A stretch of 64,000 nt of DNA from Leptasterias polaris. Taxonomy: Eukaryota > Echinodermata > Asteroidea > Forcipulatida > Asteriidae. Where the stretch lies: NCBI GenBank assembly GCA_037783415.1, contig JAZGTN010000170.1:3143501-3207500 (forward strand). Reading direction: 5' to 3'. The translations under genes were made by a program, and so were the position numbers. Positions 39,591 to 50,937 of this stretch are shown here, piece by piece. Under the pieces are notes generated by a model. It was not told the origin of the DNA. It was given only the letters and a program-made list of their open reading frames with translations, and searched no databases. The stretch's first letter is position 1, and the number at the start of each line of letters is the position of its first letter.

Positions 39591-40669
39591 GTGTGAAAGA
39601 ACTGCTGACATATTTCAGTTCATGTTAAATTGGAACAAGTCAATCTCCAAGTGTATACCATTTACAGACATAAGCTATTGCCAGTATTTCCCTGCTGGTG
39701 TTGGTTTTGGAGTTTTTTGGGGGGCGGTGTAATGGATAAAACAATAAGTACATGTAGGCGAGGTTGACTTCCGTACATTGAACCCTTTACTACTTGTTTT
39801 GATAAATCTGATATAAAAATGGAGTTCATTTGACTTTCTAAATACGCCCAGACAGATTACGTGGGAGTGGGGTTGTTAGTGTTGGACAGTCGAGCGTTAC
39901 TTCTTCACTCGTCTTCCTGAATATCGGAATATATTTTCCCCCTTCAAATAACCCTGCTTCTCCCACACGGCCTCCCTCCAGATCCCCGAGGTCAACACTG
40001 GATAACCGTCCCCATCTTTGATAGTTAGAATAAGAATGCGGCTGGCGTCCTGTTTTAGCGATGCTTTTAGCTGGCTGAGATGGTTTTTTTGAGTACGCTG
40101 TACAGTGAAGGAGGGTTTCTGTCTGTATCCAGCCAAAATGCATAGAGGATGGGTAGGATTCGAGTGAGAGAGATTTACTTTGGTGAGGGTATCGAGTGAC
40201 AATCAAGAGCTTGTCACTTCAGAATGTGTTTGGAATTTACATGAAGTCCTGCCGGTATTAGCAGATGCTGAACAGTTTACTCGGGTTTTGTTTTGGGATT
40301 CGGGGTTCGGAGGTAAGGGTTTGTTTCGCCTTCTTGTTGCGTCGAGGGATTTCCCCTTAAATTTATGTGTATGTTTTATAATAATAATAATGCAATTTAT
40401 AGTGCACCAAATCCAGGCGACTTAATTAGAAACATGTTTTGCATTCATTATATTTTTTGAGATAATAAGCAGATGATTTTTATGTAAAGTTGGTACATGT
40501 GTAAAGGTGGATACTATTGGAAATGCTACTTGGATGGAGTATCAATGTTGACAGATTTGCAGGGTAACTAGATACTTGCCATCTGTCAAATCTGTTGCAA
40601 ATCATGTTCAAATATTTTCAAAATGAATAGCCTGAGGTGAATTTATTGTTGTTTATGGTTTTTTTACAG

Positions 40670-40723
40670 GGTTATGAAGGCTCACTGCTGAAGCTAACAA
40701 GTAAACCTGGGAAAAGTTCCTCT
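40670..40723 (+). CDS. RBPMS: Exon 2: RRM1 strand 2 and loop (residues 27-44)
   Basis: Acceptor tttttacag and donor gtgagt flank 54 nt (18 codons, phase 0-0). It reads GYEGSLLKLTSKPGKSSS, which aligns by eye with the GYEGSLIKLTSK block of vertebrate RBPMS. The segment supplies beta strand 2 and the loop before RNP1. The exon is too short to stand out as an ORF and is supported by homology plus phase agreement with both neighbours. Confidence 0.95.
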
Positions 40724-40877
40724 GTGAGTATAATATTTGTAAAAATGGGTGATGGAGGGAAAACATTACTTTTTTAGTTCATGCAAATGTGATGTGGAAA
40801 AGTTTTAAGGATTAGTTTTTTTATTTATTATGATTACTTTTGTCGGTGTAATTCCAACAGAAGTCATCCAAAGACAC

Positions 40878-41240
40878 TTAAAGGCCCTGTACACTATTGG
40901 TAAGATCGAAAAACACAAATGTTCACAGATTCACACATAACTTACATGATTTAAAGTAGGTAATGGTAGAAAGGGTTCCCTAAAATATTTCTGCCTAAAA
41001 TGCTATCGTTTCTGAGAAATGAGTAAAACAATAGTTTTTATCGCGCGCGATAATAAACTCGATGTTTGAAAAACAGAAAACACATATGGTCTCTTTTCAC
41101 TATTTTCTCGTGACCTCGATGACCAATTGAGCTCAAATTTTCACAGGTTTGTTATTTCATGTATGTGGTTGGTTACACAAAACATGAACACTGTCTGTGA
41201 TTATTTTGTCAGCTCTGCCAATCCTGTATAATACCTTTAA
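40878..41240 (-). mobile_element. Family A MITE, copy 6
   Basis: TTAA at 40878 and 41237-41240. The terminal repeats are diverged (ttaaaggccctgtacactat / ctgtataatacctttaa). The interior has gagctcaaattttcacaggt then ttgttatttc, the family signature in reverse. Lies 155 bp after exon 2. Confidence 0.85.
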
Positions 41241-42898
41241 TGTACAATAACAAGACAAACTCATTTTCATTTATTTTAAACCAAGAGAAGTCTTGGGAAG
41301 TACAGAGGTTAAAAAAAAAAACCTGTCACAAAAAACTGTCATAAAATTCTAAAAGCATTATTTACATCAGAATCAGAACAAGACCCCCCAAAATTACCCA
41401 CTATTAAACATTTGTATAAATACTCGTATAATTGAATGATATCAAGATATTTTTCTGGCTCATTTTTCTCATTCAGAAGTTTAAAAAACAAATTATTTAC
41501 AAAAAAATGCAAACTCTGAAACAAACACACATAATAAAAACTAATAAAAACACTTTAATCAAACCGGAAACAGTTTGTTGTGTTTGACTCGGATAGAAAG
41601 CTTGCTTGCAGTGAAGTTAAACAGCAGTAGCTAGCGTACAGCTGAATTTATACACATAAAAACCGCATTTTGGAGGTGTTCATGCTCGCATAAATGTCTG
41701 CCGAGCTAAATGGCTACAGAGGGAGAATTCCCCATTGATCTGTAGTGGGATTGCATTTCAGATCAGCTGGCCTCCGGATGCAGTAAGATGGCGTGTGCCA
41801 CCATGGCGACGGAAGGAACGTCTTCTACCATTGGAAATCGTTACTGGTCTAATGGGCCCTCCCATGCATGCGCTGATTGCCTTTGTGTCAAGACGAGACC
41901 CTGGGCTCGGTTATCGACACTTTTTTCCTCTCTCCCTTCGCGCCTTATTTATTTACTTACTGTGTATTGTAGTGATTTCAAATGCTTGGAGGGAAGACCG
42001 GTCAGTAGAGCTCTCTTTCATTCTTGCTTCAGTTGACATTTTGTATTTTCTTCAGTAGCAATTTAATTTTTCATTATTGATGGAGGCGTCAGAAGCTTAT
42101 GTTAATGGTTTGTACACTGAAAGCCGTCGGCTTTTCAAATGCTTAGAGGCTGCATTTTGCCAAACCAAGCCTCGGGCCAAATGTCATGGTGAGGTTTTCA
42201 TGACACTTTCAAAACACAAAAACAAAACTCTGTGATTTCATGTAAATGAAAGAAAGCAGAGGAGGATTAAGATTTCAGAGGGGTGGCATTGCAAATAAGT
42301 CTATTCCAGAATTTTTATTTTTTTACCTGTATTTGTTTGCACAAGCACTTGAATAAGATGTGTTTTTCCTCCACCCTTAAAAATAAATATATATACAAAA
42401 ATTACAAAAATCCATTCCAAGTTTAGTGCAGTAATTATTAATGCAACATATCAATAAAAACAGTATTATAAGGAATTAGCTTGGACTGTCAATGCCATTG
42501 TGCTGGTTCCCAGGCGACAGTATTATAGAGCTGCTTTGCCAGGTTACCAGCCAGGAGCTCCTGTACAATTATTTCACTTGGCTCGCCGAGCAATTTAATT
42601 TTACGAGCAATATTTCCTACTCATGAAAGTGAACCCACAGGTAAAAATGCTTCTAAATACCTACTGTTCAATGTAGTAAGGTACTCACTGAATGTTAATA
42701 CTGTTTATAAGTGTGATGTAATTCCACTGGAAGGCACGCCCACCCACTTCACACAAACTGGCTCCACTGATATTACCAGATCACCCACGGGAATTAACTC
42801 CATTGAGCTAGTTTTTGTGTGAGGAATTATGCAAGAAAAGTTTCTTAATGGGACAGGGCATTTATACGTTCTTCAAAGACTCAAGGTCGTCTTCTCAA

Positions 42899-43078
42899 AA
42901 TAGACCTTATGCATATGACGTCATTTGAGTAGGGCGCCCTCGCCTAGAGGTCAAAAGGAAGATGTTCATTGGCCAGTCCTGTGCGCCGCGCGTACAAATC
43001 AGCGTGTTTCCATTGTTTCATCATCATCAGTTTACCTCTAAGATGGAGGCTTGGTGATGTCAATGCATAAGGTCTATT
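42899..43078. mobile_element. 180-bp MITE with 16-bp perfect inverted repeats, TA flanked
   Basis: aatagaccttatgcat (42899-42914) pairs exactly with atgcataaggtctatt (43063-43078), and the pairing extends imperfectly into tgacgtca / tgatgtca. TA next to GACC on both sides may be the target duplication. It lies in intron 2 and is more GC-rich than its surroundings. Confidence 0.85.
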
Positions 43079-43497
43079 ATAAGTTTCTGTCATGAAAGTT
43101 GCCTATGAGCGATGCGATGCGCGATATTTTGTACTCACGCCGGTGTCACAGGGGATTTTGTACCCCCGATGACTCTGTCTGTGTCCCCCATATAGGGAAT
43201 TGTGTAGAAATTTCATCTGAAAGCTCTTTTGACACCACTCCCATTTACCCTCTTGGGGTGGGGGGGGGGGGCACACAAAACAGGGGATAACCCCTCACAT
43301 CGGCTTTGGAGGTGGTAGTATCAAAATTTTGGATGTGCAGACATACGCAGCAACACAATGACATATCAGGATAATTGTTACCAGGATAACTGTTACCATT
43401 ATAAACAATACTTTTCGTGAGATAAATTATTTGACCTCTTCAAATTGCTGATGACTTCTTTGACCTCCCCCTCCCCCTCTTCTTTTTTTGTCTACAG

Positions 43498-43560
43498 CCG
43501 GTTGGATTTGTCACATTCGAGAGCAGAGCAGGTGCAGAGTCGGCAAAGCAAGCGTTATCA
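43498..43560 (+). CDS. RBPMS: Exon 3: RRM1 RNP1 strand and helix 2 (residues 45-65)
   Basis: 63 nt, phase 0-0, between acceptor tctacag and donor gtaagt. It reads PVGFVTFESRAGAESAKQAL plus Ser. PVGFVTF is the RNP1 strand and ESRAGAESAKQAL is helix 2, matching the [20 protein letters not shown] block of vertebrate RBPMS. The central aromatic residues of RNP1 (Phe48 and Phe51 of the assembled partial protein) are present, so RNA binding by this RRM is expected. Confidence 0.96.
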
Positions 43561-44862
43561 GTAAGTGGGATTTTCAACAAATCAAAACTGCAATCGTTGA
43601 AATCATTGTCGGACCCTTACGAGGGGATTGGGTGGGTGACCTCGCAGGAGGGTTTCTGGTCCCTGGAGTGTCCAAGGAAAATTGTTTTGAAGAGCCTGTG
43701 ATTCTTTGAATTAAAAAGAAAAATGTTATAATTGTTTTCTTCATTACTCTTTAAAAAAGGGGGGGAAATGCCTTCGTTCTGCGTCGTTCTTGAAAACCAA
43801 CGATTAAAATCAGAATAAACAGTTAATTTCAATTGAAAAAATCGATGTGGTTTTTTTCGGGGGGGGGGGGAATGTGAGTTGTTTTTTTAAGAAAAAAAAA
43901 ATTTCACTAAACTGAATCATCATCCCTGGTGAGTCAATCTAATTCAGAAATTCATTTCAATTTCAAGAACTCTTGGGAAATACGATCGTTGAAAATCTCA
44001 TCCAGAAGTTTTAATTTTTCTGTTCTTTTGGTTTTGTAAACTGTTTTTTGTGGCCAGATGTTCAGAGTTTCCCCCTACCATCTGGTGTTTGGTAATTCAA
44101 TACTGTCTCTTTGACTGTATCCCAGAGTACCAACCTCTCAGTCTATAATGGCTGAATTCAGGAGGGATGAAGCGATCCTAATCCTTCCTGGTCATGAACC
44201 ACCTTCCCATTTCGTTCGCCAAAGCTCACACACACCAAAACAAGTCTTAATCATGGTTGTTGGTGCATGCACAGTGTAATTTGTAGTGGCTTCCTGACCC
44301 CAGCATAGACCATACAGAACTTTAAACAGAGAGGAAAATATTTGACTAGTCCACTGTGGTATTGGTTGGAAACAGACTCCTAACTTCCCTAATTCAATAA
44401 GTGGCGAACAAACTTGTTTTTTGTTTTACTTATTTATTTATTTGTATGTTCCTGTTGGGGTGAGAAAGTTTATGGAAGTTGAAAGCGAAAGCAAGGAAAA
44501 AGTATTTGCAATCTTGGTTTGAACTTTTGCCGAACTGATTTGTGGAAAAAGGAAAAGGCTTTGATCAATTTGTCGGAGAGAGGCAATAAAACTGTGTAGT
44601 GGTCTTAAAAAGGAAATAAGTGTCTGTATCTGTAAATAGTTGGTAGTAGTGATAAGCTTGTTCTCATTTGAACTGAAAATCATGAACCATTTTGCTTTAT
44701 GTTCATCGGGTTTATAACAAATCATTTAGTAAACTTGATTCATGTATTTCTTGACCAAATAACATTGTTTTAAATGTCTATAGCAAGTATTTCACAAACG
44801 CCTCGGTATCTGTGAGATTTCTGCGTTTTTGTTGAGTTTGTTTTTTCTTGCTTTCTCCGTAG
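43561..44862 (+). other. Intron 3 (1.3 kb), no further feature seen
   Basis: Between donor gtaagt and acceptor ctccgtag. Short homopolymer runs (for example a G run near 43859-43870) and AT-rich sequence. I see no inverted-repeat element and no conserved ORF. Confidence 0.8.
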
Positions 44863-45016
44863 GGAGTACGCTTTGATCCGGACCAACCCCAGACCATTCG
44901 ATTAGAATTCGCCAAGTCCAACACCAAAGTGACCAAACCTAAACAGACGTCCCCACAGCCAGCCAACCTTCCTGTGATGGGACCACATCATGCACAGCTA
45001 ACACCAAGAGACCCCT
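44863..45016 (+). CDS. RBPMS: Exon 4: end of RRM1 and start of linker (residues 66-116)
   Basis: 154 nt, starting in phase 0 and ending one base into a codon, with acceptor ctccgtag and donor gtgagt. It encodes GVRFDPDQPQTIRLEFAKSN and then TK followed by a Lys/Pro/Gln-rich stretch. The VRFDP...QT.RLEFAK block is strongly diagnostic of the RBPMS family and completes beta strand 4. The exon ends in PRDP plus one T, which exon 5 completes as Tyr, giving the RDPYDF equivalent of REPYEL in vertebrates. If the donor is not used, the frame stays open to a stop at 45259-45261. Confidence 0.95.
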
Positions 45017-45124
45017 GTGAGTACACTCCCTCCCAACATACTAATGGACCCATTCAATATGACTTCCCAAACTCAAACAGTTCCTTCGCTGAGGTCAAGG
45101 GAAGACCCCCTCATTGGGTAATAG

Positions 45125-45370
45125 TAAGGGAGCATCTCAAAAGTTGGGTACATTCTAGGCGCCCCAAAAAACTGTTCGGGCACACACCCGCAATCCAATG
45201 GACCAGCAGAATGCTCGCTGAAGTACGGGAGCAATCCTACACCAGTGAATACGAGCATTAATATTTTGAATTTTCGGCAGATTAACGGAACAGTCCATGA
45301 CACATGTTGCAATATTTATCCCGTCCAATTAGAATGTTCCTACCATTTTGAATTTTGAGATGCTCCCTAA
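45125..45370. mobile_element. 246-bp TAA-flanked MITE (PIF/Harbinger-like)
   Basis: gggagcatctcaaaa (45128-45142) pairs exactly with ttttgagatgctccc (45353-45367), with TAA on both outer sides (45125-45127 and 45368-45370). A 3-bp TAA/TTA duplication is typical of PIF/Harbinger elements. It starts 108 bp after the exon 4 donor, and part of it would be translated if intron 4 were retained. Confidence 0.8.
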
Positions 45371-46077
45371 ATCCCAGTCGCGCATACACGCAGGACTTTA
45401 CGTTGTTTGATCTTTTGTGATGGCAGGAGATGCAAGGGGTCTAGAGTCTGACCCATCTCACTCAAAACCTGCTTGCCTGATAGTCTTTAGGGTAGGAAGG
45501 GAGAGGAGGGGGGCCAGACTGTTAGTCGTCGGATGATGATTTTAGAATCTCCTTTGCTATTTGTGTGTATAGCGCCCAGGAATGATGTCACTCTGATTTC
45601 TCAAGTGCCATTTAGTTCTTCAGGATAGAAATTGGAGAAGGTTGAATTTATGTAAACACCCTTTCACTTGTGTGGAAGTAGGGTTTTGGTAGCATTTGGG
45701 AAATTGGAATTTGACGCCCCGTGCCAAAATCAGGCACTTCTCAGTAAAAGTGAAACTTCTTTGACAGCCATCATATCAATGTGATACAGGCCTAAATTTA
45801 GTGTTATTTGAAAATACTAGATGTCGTCAACTTGGTGGGCTGGTAAATGCGATTTTTAGTTTTAGCAGAAGCGCCTGGTTTTGGCATTGAGCGTCACATA
45901 CGCAGTGTTCATATTGCTCACTAATTCAAAACTGGGTTGCCAAAAGACATAAACCTTTCGTTTGATCACCTTATTCAGCCTCTAAAATAAGTTCAGAGAG
46001 AAACAATTAATCAAATGTAACTTGTGGGGATTTCGGGGTGCCTTTTTTCACTGAAAGGTTTTGTACATGTGGTGGGT

Positions 46078-46463
46078 TTAAAGGTAGAGTCGAAGAATGG
46101 TAACTTCTTGGTGAGAAGCACTGCAGCTGTTGATTCATAAACTATTTTGAGAAATGATTCCTTTCGAAGTAATATGGGTTGGATAATTTTTCAACCCTAA
46201 AAATTTGAATCTGAGAAACGATTTATGCATGAACCGATTCTTTGATTTCTAAGAGTTGGTGTCCATTCGCGAATGCTCCGGCCAGAGATTGGTAACCTCG
46301 CTAAATGTGAAAATACTGTGCAGTTTTTGGCTGTTTATTCAGCAAGAAGACACTGTATTCAGCTGAAACATTCACATGTGTTTTTTTATTGTACACTTCT
46401 TTATAATTTTACCTAGAAATCAGCGTTATGTTGACAAAAACCAATCAATGACCCTACCTTTAA
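46078..46463 (-). mobile_element. Family A2 MITE, copy 7
   Basis: TTAA-bounded; contains cttggtgagaagcactgcag, gtattcagctgaaacattca and the end accctacctttaa, matching copy 5 in the same orientation. No coding capacity. Confidence 0.85.
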
Positions 46464-47968
46464 TGTGACTGCCATGGAACTAGCACGGAGTGCTTCTCCT
46501 TCCCCTGAACACCCCTACAGCAAGCCAGCCAAACTCATTACCGGCGCGCTCCTCTTGCATGCGGGCATTTCTGACCACACAATGCCACGCAGATTGGGGT
46601 AGCACAGGCTAGCGTACGTTGTGTTGGTAACAGACTTCTTACATCACTGATGGATTTTGTCACTTTGCTACAAATACGAACGGAGACAAGTCGCAGCTCA
46701 TTCTGCGGAACCCTCTTCTGATCGTAGTGCCGTGATGTGACAACACAATTTCTATTGCACTGTATCTCATTCTACATGTGTTCTTATGCTACATTACTCC
46801 GCTCTCTCTATCATACCTCTCATGCATGACCATGCGAGGGCGCTCTAACACGCACTTTCGGGAGTGAAGACAGTGAAGACGCTGTCACGGTCTCCATTCC
46901 CCCAAGTTATTATTAATGCCTATTGCATTACCTTTTTTTATTTTCCAAAGCACAAATCATTTCTGTTTTTGAACACACTCCCACCTCTCCTTGCCTTTGC
47001 TAAAAAGTACACGACTCAATAATCATTTTCTGACTTGCCTTCACTCGACACACCCCTGAGACAAAACGAGAAGCTAACCTTCGCTCCGAATTAACCCTAG
47101 TTGTACTATTAACTCATGACGAAGATGAAATAATGCAACTCGAAAGAGTACTGGACTAACCATGATCAGAGGTTCACACCAAGACACAGACTACTTCTCA
47201 GTTGCATAAATGGTTCTCTTAAATAGCACTTATTACTGTACAAACAAGTCAAAGAATCACATGCTTTCAACCCACATTAAAAGTAAAGTCTAGTTCATAC
47301 TTCACACAAATTGCAAAAGCAAAGCGAATTCTCTCGTGTCACTATTGGGGAAAACAGTGCCGACTGATGGTTTGCATTGTGAATATTCACTTGCTATTCC
47401 ACTTTTTGTGTGAACTATAAGCCGAGCTTAATATATTTGTTAGGATGATTGGGAGAGATTTTTTAAAAATTTTCGACAATGTTTTCAATCTGAGAACTTA
47501 CTTCCAAACTTTGATATCAGCTTTAAGTATCCTGAAGAATAATAAGTCTGACAATGTGTTATTAAATTTACTATGGACAGTTGTTTTTCATAAAATTGAA
47601 ATAAGCAGAAACAAGTGGCACGCAATCCCTGAAGAAAAAACCTAGCAGTTATTCAGTGTTTTCACAATAATATGCCACAACTTAATTTGATGAAATTTCC
47701 ACCGGTTGGAAACTAGAGGAGTGGAATTAATTAGTCCTTCCCCAAAGCAATGATGTATCATACCTGTATTTAATCTTGCACTGAGAATCAACAAAACCCA
47801 AAGTGGCAAAGTGTCTCCCCAGCCGGATCATCACATGAGTTTTTCATAGACTCTGGCTTAGACATGTTCTGTGTCAGCCATTTTGAAATCCCCAATGCTC
47901 AAGGCATCCAGTTTTAGAATGGCTATCTGAGCCAAAACCAAAAAAAAATCCATAGAGGCAGGTATAAC

Positions 47969-48156
47969 GAAGCTGCCAACTACCTGATTCTGCAGAAAGT
48001 TCTCTGAAAATAAAACTATCTTTCCATGTTCTGATGAACAAAATTTGAAAATCTACCTGATTATGGAAACTTTTTCCTCATTTGAATTACAGTCTAAATC
48101 TCCCTGATTGTTGTACAAAATCTCCCTGATTGCAAGATGCAAATGTTGGCAGCTCT
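47969..48156 (+). mobile_element. Family B inverted-repeat element, copy 2
   Basis: agctgccaac (47971-47980) pairs with gttggcagct (48145-48154). The interior shares ccatgttctgatgaacaaaa and ccctgattgttgtacaaaat with copies 1 and 3. Confidence 0.8.
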
Positions 48157-48849
48157 GGTCTAAAACACAATTTTCCAAAAACAAAATTAGTAAGGTGGCC
48201 AATGCTTGATGAAGTCAGTCTATCAAATACAAGGTAATATGTTATTGCAATTACCGGCTATTAATGACATTTCAAGAGTGGGAAACCCCTTAGGAGATTG
48301 AGATGAAGTTCCTCGAAAAGGGACAGCATTTTGCAGTTATAGACTCTCTTCCAGTTTTATTTTTAGTTAGGTTTTTAGAATAGAAGGATGTTATGATCAT
48401 CATGGTGAGGGAATAGGACAGAAATAACCAGCCGAAGATACGTCAATGAGCACTGTTGCATAATTTGTTTCCTGACTCTGTTTTTGCAAAATACGTTGAC
48501 ACGAACTGACAGTCTTTCTCCCAAGAGGAAGGGACACTAATTAACTTTCATTTAAGAACTGGTGAATCCTGTGTCCAATTCATCATCCATTCTTTCTTCT
48601 TTTGCACTGTCATTTTAATACCACTAGAGGGCACTGTTCAATCAGAATGGATACGGAATGTTCAGGCTGTCTTGAGATTTAGTCTGAAACTGTTGACTTG
48701 TGTTTTGATGATAATAATAGAGTGATTCAAAAATAGACCCGTGTCAGTTTATGCAGATTACATCGAAAGCACACCGATTGCTGATAATTGAGCTTGCCTT
48801 ACCACACTTGTTTGACTGAAGTAATGGAAGCTTATGCACAAGCATCTTG

Positions 48850-49224
48850 TAGGCAGGGTATACTTTGGGGTATTTGTCAAAGACCAGTATCCTCACTTGG
48901 TGTATCCCAACATATACATAAAATAACAAACCTGGGAAAATTTGGGCTCAGGTGGTTACCAAAGTTGCAAGAAAATTTGTAAAAGTTGCAAAAAACACCC
49001 ATGTTGCATGGAAATGTGTGCTTTGAGATCCTTGAGAAAGGCCTTTCTCAGATTCAAATTTGTTGGTAAAAAATGATCTCCTACCTCTAAAACTGCATAG
49101 CTTCAAAGGGTGTCGTTTCTAACGATGTTTTATAATCTCAACAGCTCTCCAGTGCTCTTTACCAAGTAAGTTTTGATGGTCACTAATTTTTGGAGCAATT
49201 ATCAAAGGTATACCCTCCTTTTAA
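48850..49224 (+). mobile_element. Family A MITE, copy 8, left half of an inverted pair
   Basis: Contains cagggtatactttggggtat, caacatatacataaaataac and gctctccagtgctctttacc in the same orientation as copies 1 and 2. The left TTAA is degraded; the right end is TTAA at 49221-49224, shared with the next copy. Confidence 0.85.
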
Positions 49225-49596
49225 AGGCACTGAACACATTTGGTAATTACTCAAAATATATATTAGCATAAAAACTTACTTGGTAACCAGCAACGGAGAG
49301 CTGTTGATAGTATAAAACATTGTGAGAAACCACTCCCTCTGAAGTAACGTAGTTTTTGAGAAAGAGGTAACTTCTCACTAAAATAATAAAATACTTCATG
49401 CATGAAGCCTTTTATTAGCATCTGAAAGCACACAAAATTGTGCAACAAGGGTGTTTTTTCTTTCTTTATTTTCTTGCAACTTCGATGACCGATTCAGCCC
49501 AAATTTTCACAGGTTTGTTATTTTATGCATATGTTGGGATACACCGAGTGACAATACTGGTCTTTGATAATTACCAAACATGTTCAGTGCCTTTAA
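49221..49596 (-). mobile_element. Family A MITE, copy 9, right half of an inverted pair
   Basis: Terminal repeats ttaaaggcactgaacaca and its near-complement ending cagtgcctttaa are bounded by TTAA at 49221-49224 and 49593-49596. The signature (attttcacaggtttgttatt, then atgcatatgttgggatacac) is reversed relative to copy 8. It ends 217 bp before exon 5. Confidence 0.9.
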
Positions 49597-49813
49597 GTGA
49601 CAACAGTTTTAAAATGTGATCAAGCATACAAACATAAAACTTGGGCAAATTTTGGTTTAGTTTTTTTTAAATAGTTTTTTTAAAAACAAAAATCTGTCTG
49701 ATTTGTTACAATTGCCAAGGTAGGTGCGCTGACGGGATCCTTAAGGCGTGGCTATCTGACCAATCATCACAGTGTGCATTAATGCATCCTTTCTGTTATT
49801 TTGCATGTTTCAG

Positions 49814-49871
49814 ATGACTTTAGCACTGCTGTGTTTTTGCCACACGCTGCCGAGGCATGGGCACATCATCC
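49814..49871 (+). CDS. RBPMS: Exon 5: 58-nt linker exon with the family DPY motif (residues 117-135)
   Basis: Acceptor tgcatgtttcag and donor gtaagt flank 58 nt. The exon enters after one base of a codon and leaves two bases into the next, so it only reads correctly between exons 4 and 6. With the carried base it gives YDFSTAVFLPHAAEAWAHH, which parallels the YELTVPALYPSSPEVWAPY segment of vertebrate RBPMS. The longest ORF at this position reads a different frame and is spurious. Skipping this exon joins exon 4 to exon 6 in a frame that meets TAG at once (TTC TAG). Confidence 0.9.
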
Positions 49872-50937
49872 GTAAGTTTGGCTGCTTCACCCAACTCAAA
49901 ATGCCTTCTCACACTTTCCGTTCAACTTTTTTGTTTCTAATTTGTGTTGTTTTCGGTTGTGTTGTTTTTTCTTCTTTAACCTGTTATTTATATTTATTTT
50001 TTTAAATATTTTTTTAATAATTATTCAGAGTGGGAAATATTATGGGTTTTTTTTATTATTTTTTTTTTCATTTGTGTTTTTCTTCATGAACCATGCCCAG
50101 CTTTTATTTAATGAGGAGGAAGTTTATTTAGATGAAATGGAGTGGTTTTTTGATAAATATTAAAGGTGTTATACACGATTGGTAGAGCTGACTAAATAGT
50201 CGCAGACAATAATCATGTTTTGTGTGATCAACCATAAACATGAAATATGTGAACAATTTTGCTTAATTCATTGTGTGAGTCGGGGAGAAAATAGTGAAAA
50301 ACCATGCAGATTTTGCAGCATGTAAACACATTGTCTTTAATTTTGGTTGTATCAACCAAAATCAGCTGTGTGTTTGGGGTTCATTTATTTTTTTTATTTT
50401 TTTTTTTGTAGTATGAAGTTCATAACCAGTTAGCTTTCAGACTAAAAATAAACAATCATGTTTTGTATCCTTAACAATCCTGTATAATACCTTGATTGTA
50501 GTGTTTTTGAAAAGTATCAACAATCCTTTTGAAATTTTGTAGGTTGCTTTTTTTTTCAGTTCTCTAAAACGTTCACCTTGGATTTGGGAATGCATTTGTT
50601 GAGTTGTAGATTTTGTTTGTTAGTTGAATAAGTTGTTTTCTGTTTTGTACCAGTAACTGATCATTCAAAATTATACTTGCTACTTGCTACAAAGGTTCAA
50701 ATTATGATCCTGCCTTCCTGCATTGGTGCATCCCATTGTGAATGCATTCTGCCTTCTGAATTTAAGTGTCTCCCTTACTCATGGGTAGTTCACCTTTCCC
50801 ACATTCAGAAACGAAATTCCACTCCCGGTGTTTACTCCACCCTTCAAAAACCAAGCAGCTGTGTGATTTTGAATGATCAGTCACGGTAAAAAAAGTCTTA
50901 GGAGTTTAATGAGAATCTCTCGCATTCTATTCCACAG
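49872..50937 (+). other. Intron 5 (1.1 kb) with one MITE
   Basis: Between donor gtaagt and acceptor tccacag. Contains T-rich sequence and a diverged TTAA-flanked MITE at 50160-50494. Nothing else supportable. Confidence 0.8.
50160..50494 (+). mobile_element. Family A MITE, copy 10, diverged
   Basis: Starts TTAAAGGTGTTATACACGAT; shares gattggtagagctgac and catgttttgtgtgatcaacc in reverse orientation with copy 6. The right end (ctgtataataccttg) has lost its TTAA. It begins 288 bp after the exon 5 donor. Confidence 0.75.

Larger units (their letters stand above)
33097..40669 (+). other. Intron 1 (7.6 kb), repeat-rich, no exon seen
   Basis: Between donor gtatgt and acceptor tttttacag. It contains the GACT tetranucleotide array, a foldback element at 35.6-35.8 kb, poly-G and poly-C runs, a TTAA-flanked MITE (36404-36860), a second small MITE (36874-37013) and the 46-bp minisatellite. 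Short ORFs on both strands show no recognisable domain and no codon bias I can defend. The rest is unremarkable AT-rich sequence. Confidence 0.85.
40724..43497 (+). other. Intron 2 (2.8 kb) with two MITEs
   Basis: Between donor gtgagt and the pyrimidine-rich acceptor tctacag. It holds a TTAA-flanked MITE at 40878-41240, starting only 155 bp after exon 2, and a TA-flanked MITE at 42899-43078. A G run lies at about 43260-43271. Short ORFs at 41.7-42.1 kb have no recognisable domain. Confidence 0.85.
45017..49813 (+). other. Intron 4 (4.8 kb), four or more transposon remnants
   Basis: Between donor gtgagt and acceptor tgtttcag. It carries a TAA-flanked MITE (45125-45370), a TTAA-flanked MITE (46078-46463), a roughly 190-bp inverted-repeat element (47969-48156) and an inverted pair of TTAA-flanked MITEs (48850-49224 and 49221-49596). 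The remainder shows no supportable exon. Confidence 0.85.

Noticed and set aside
39235..39611. Overlapping minus-strand ORFs of 95-123 codons as genes
   Set aside because: They are produced by the 46-bp minisatellite and all encode the same cyclic peptide; no gene context.
49772..50005. 77-codon ORF covering exon 5 as the coding frame
   Set aside because: It reads another frame; only the frame set by exon 4 gives the family's DPY...AEAW residues and continues into exon 6.
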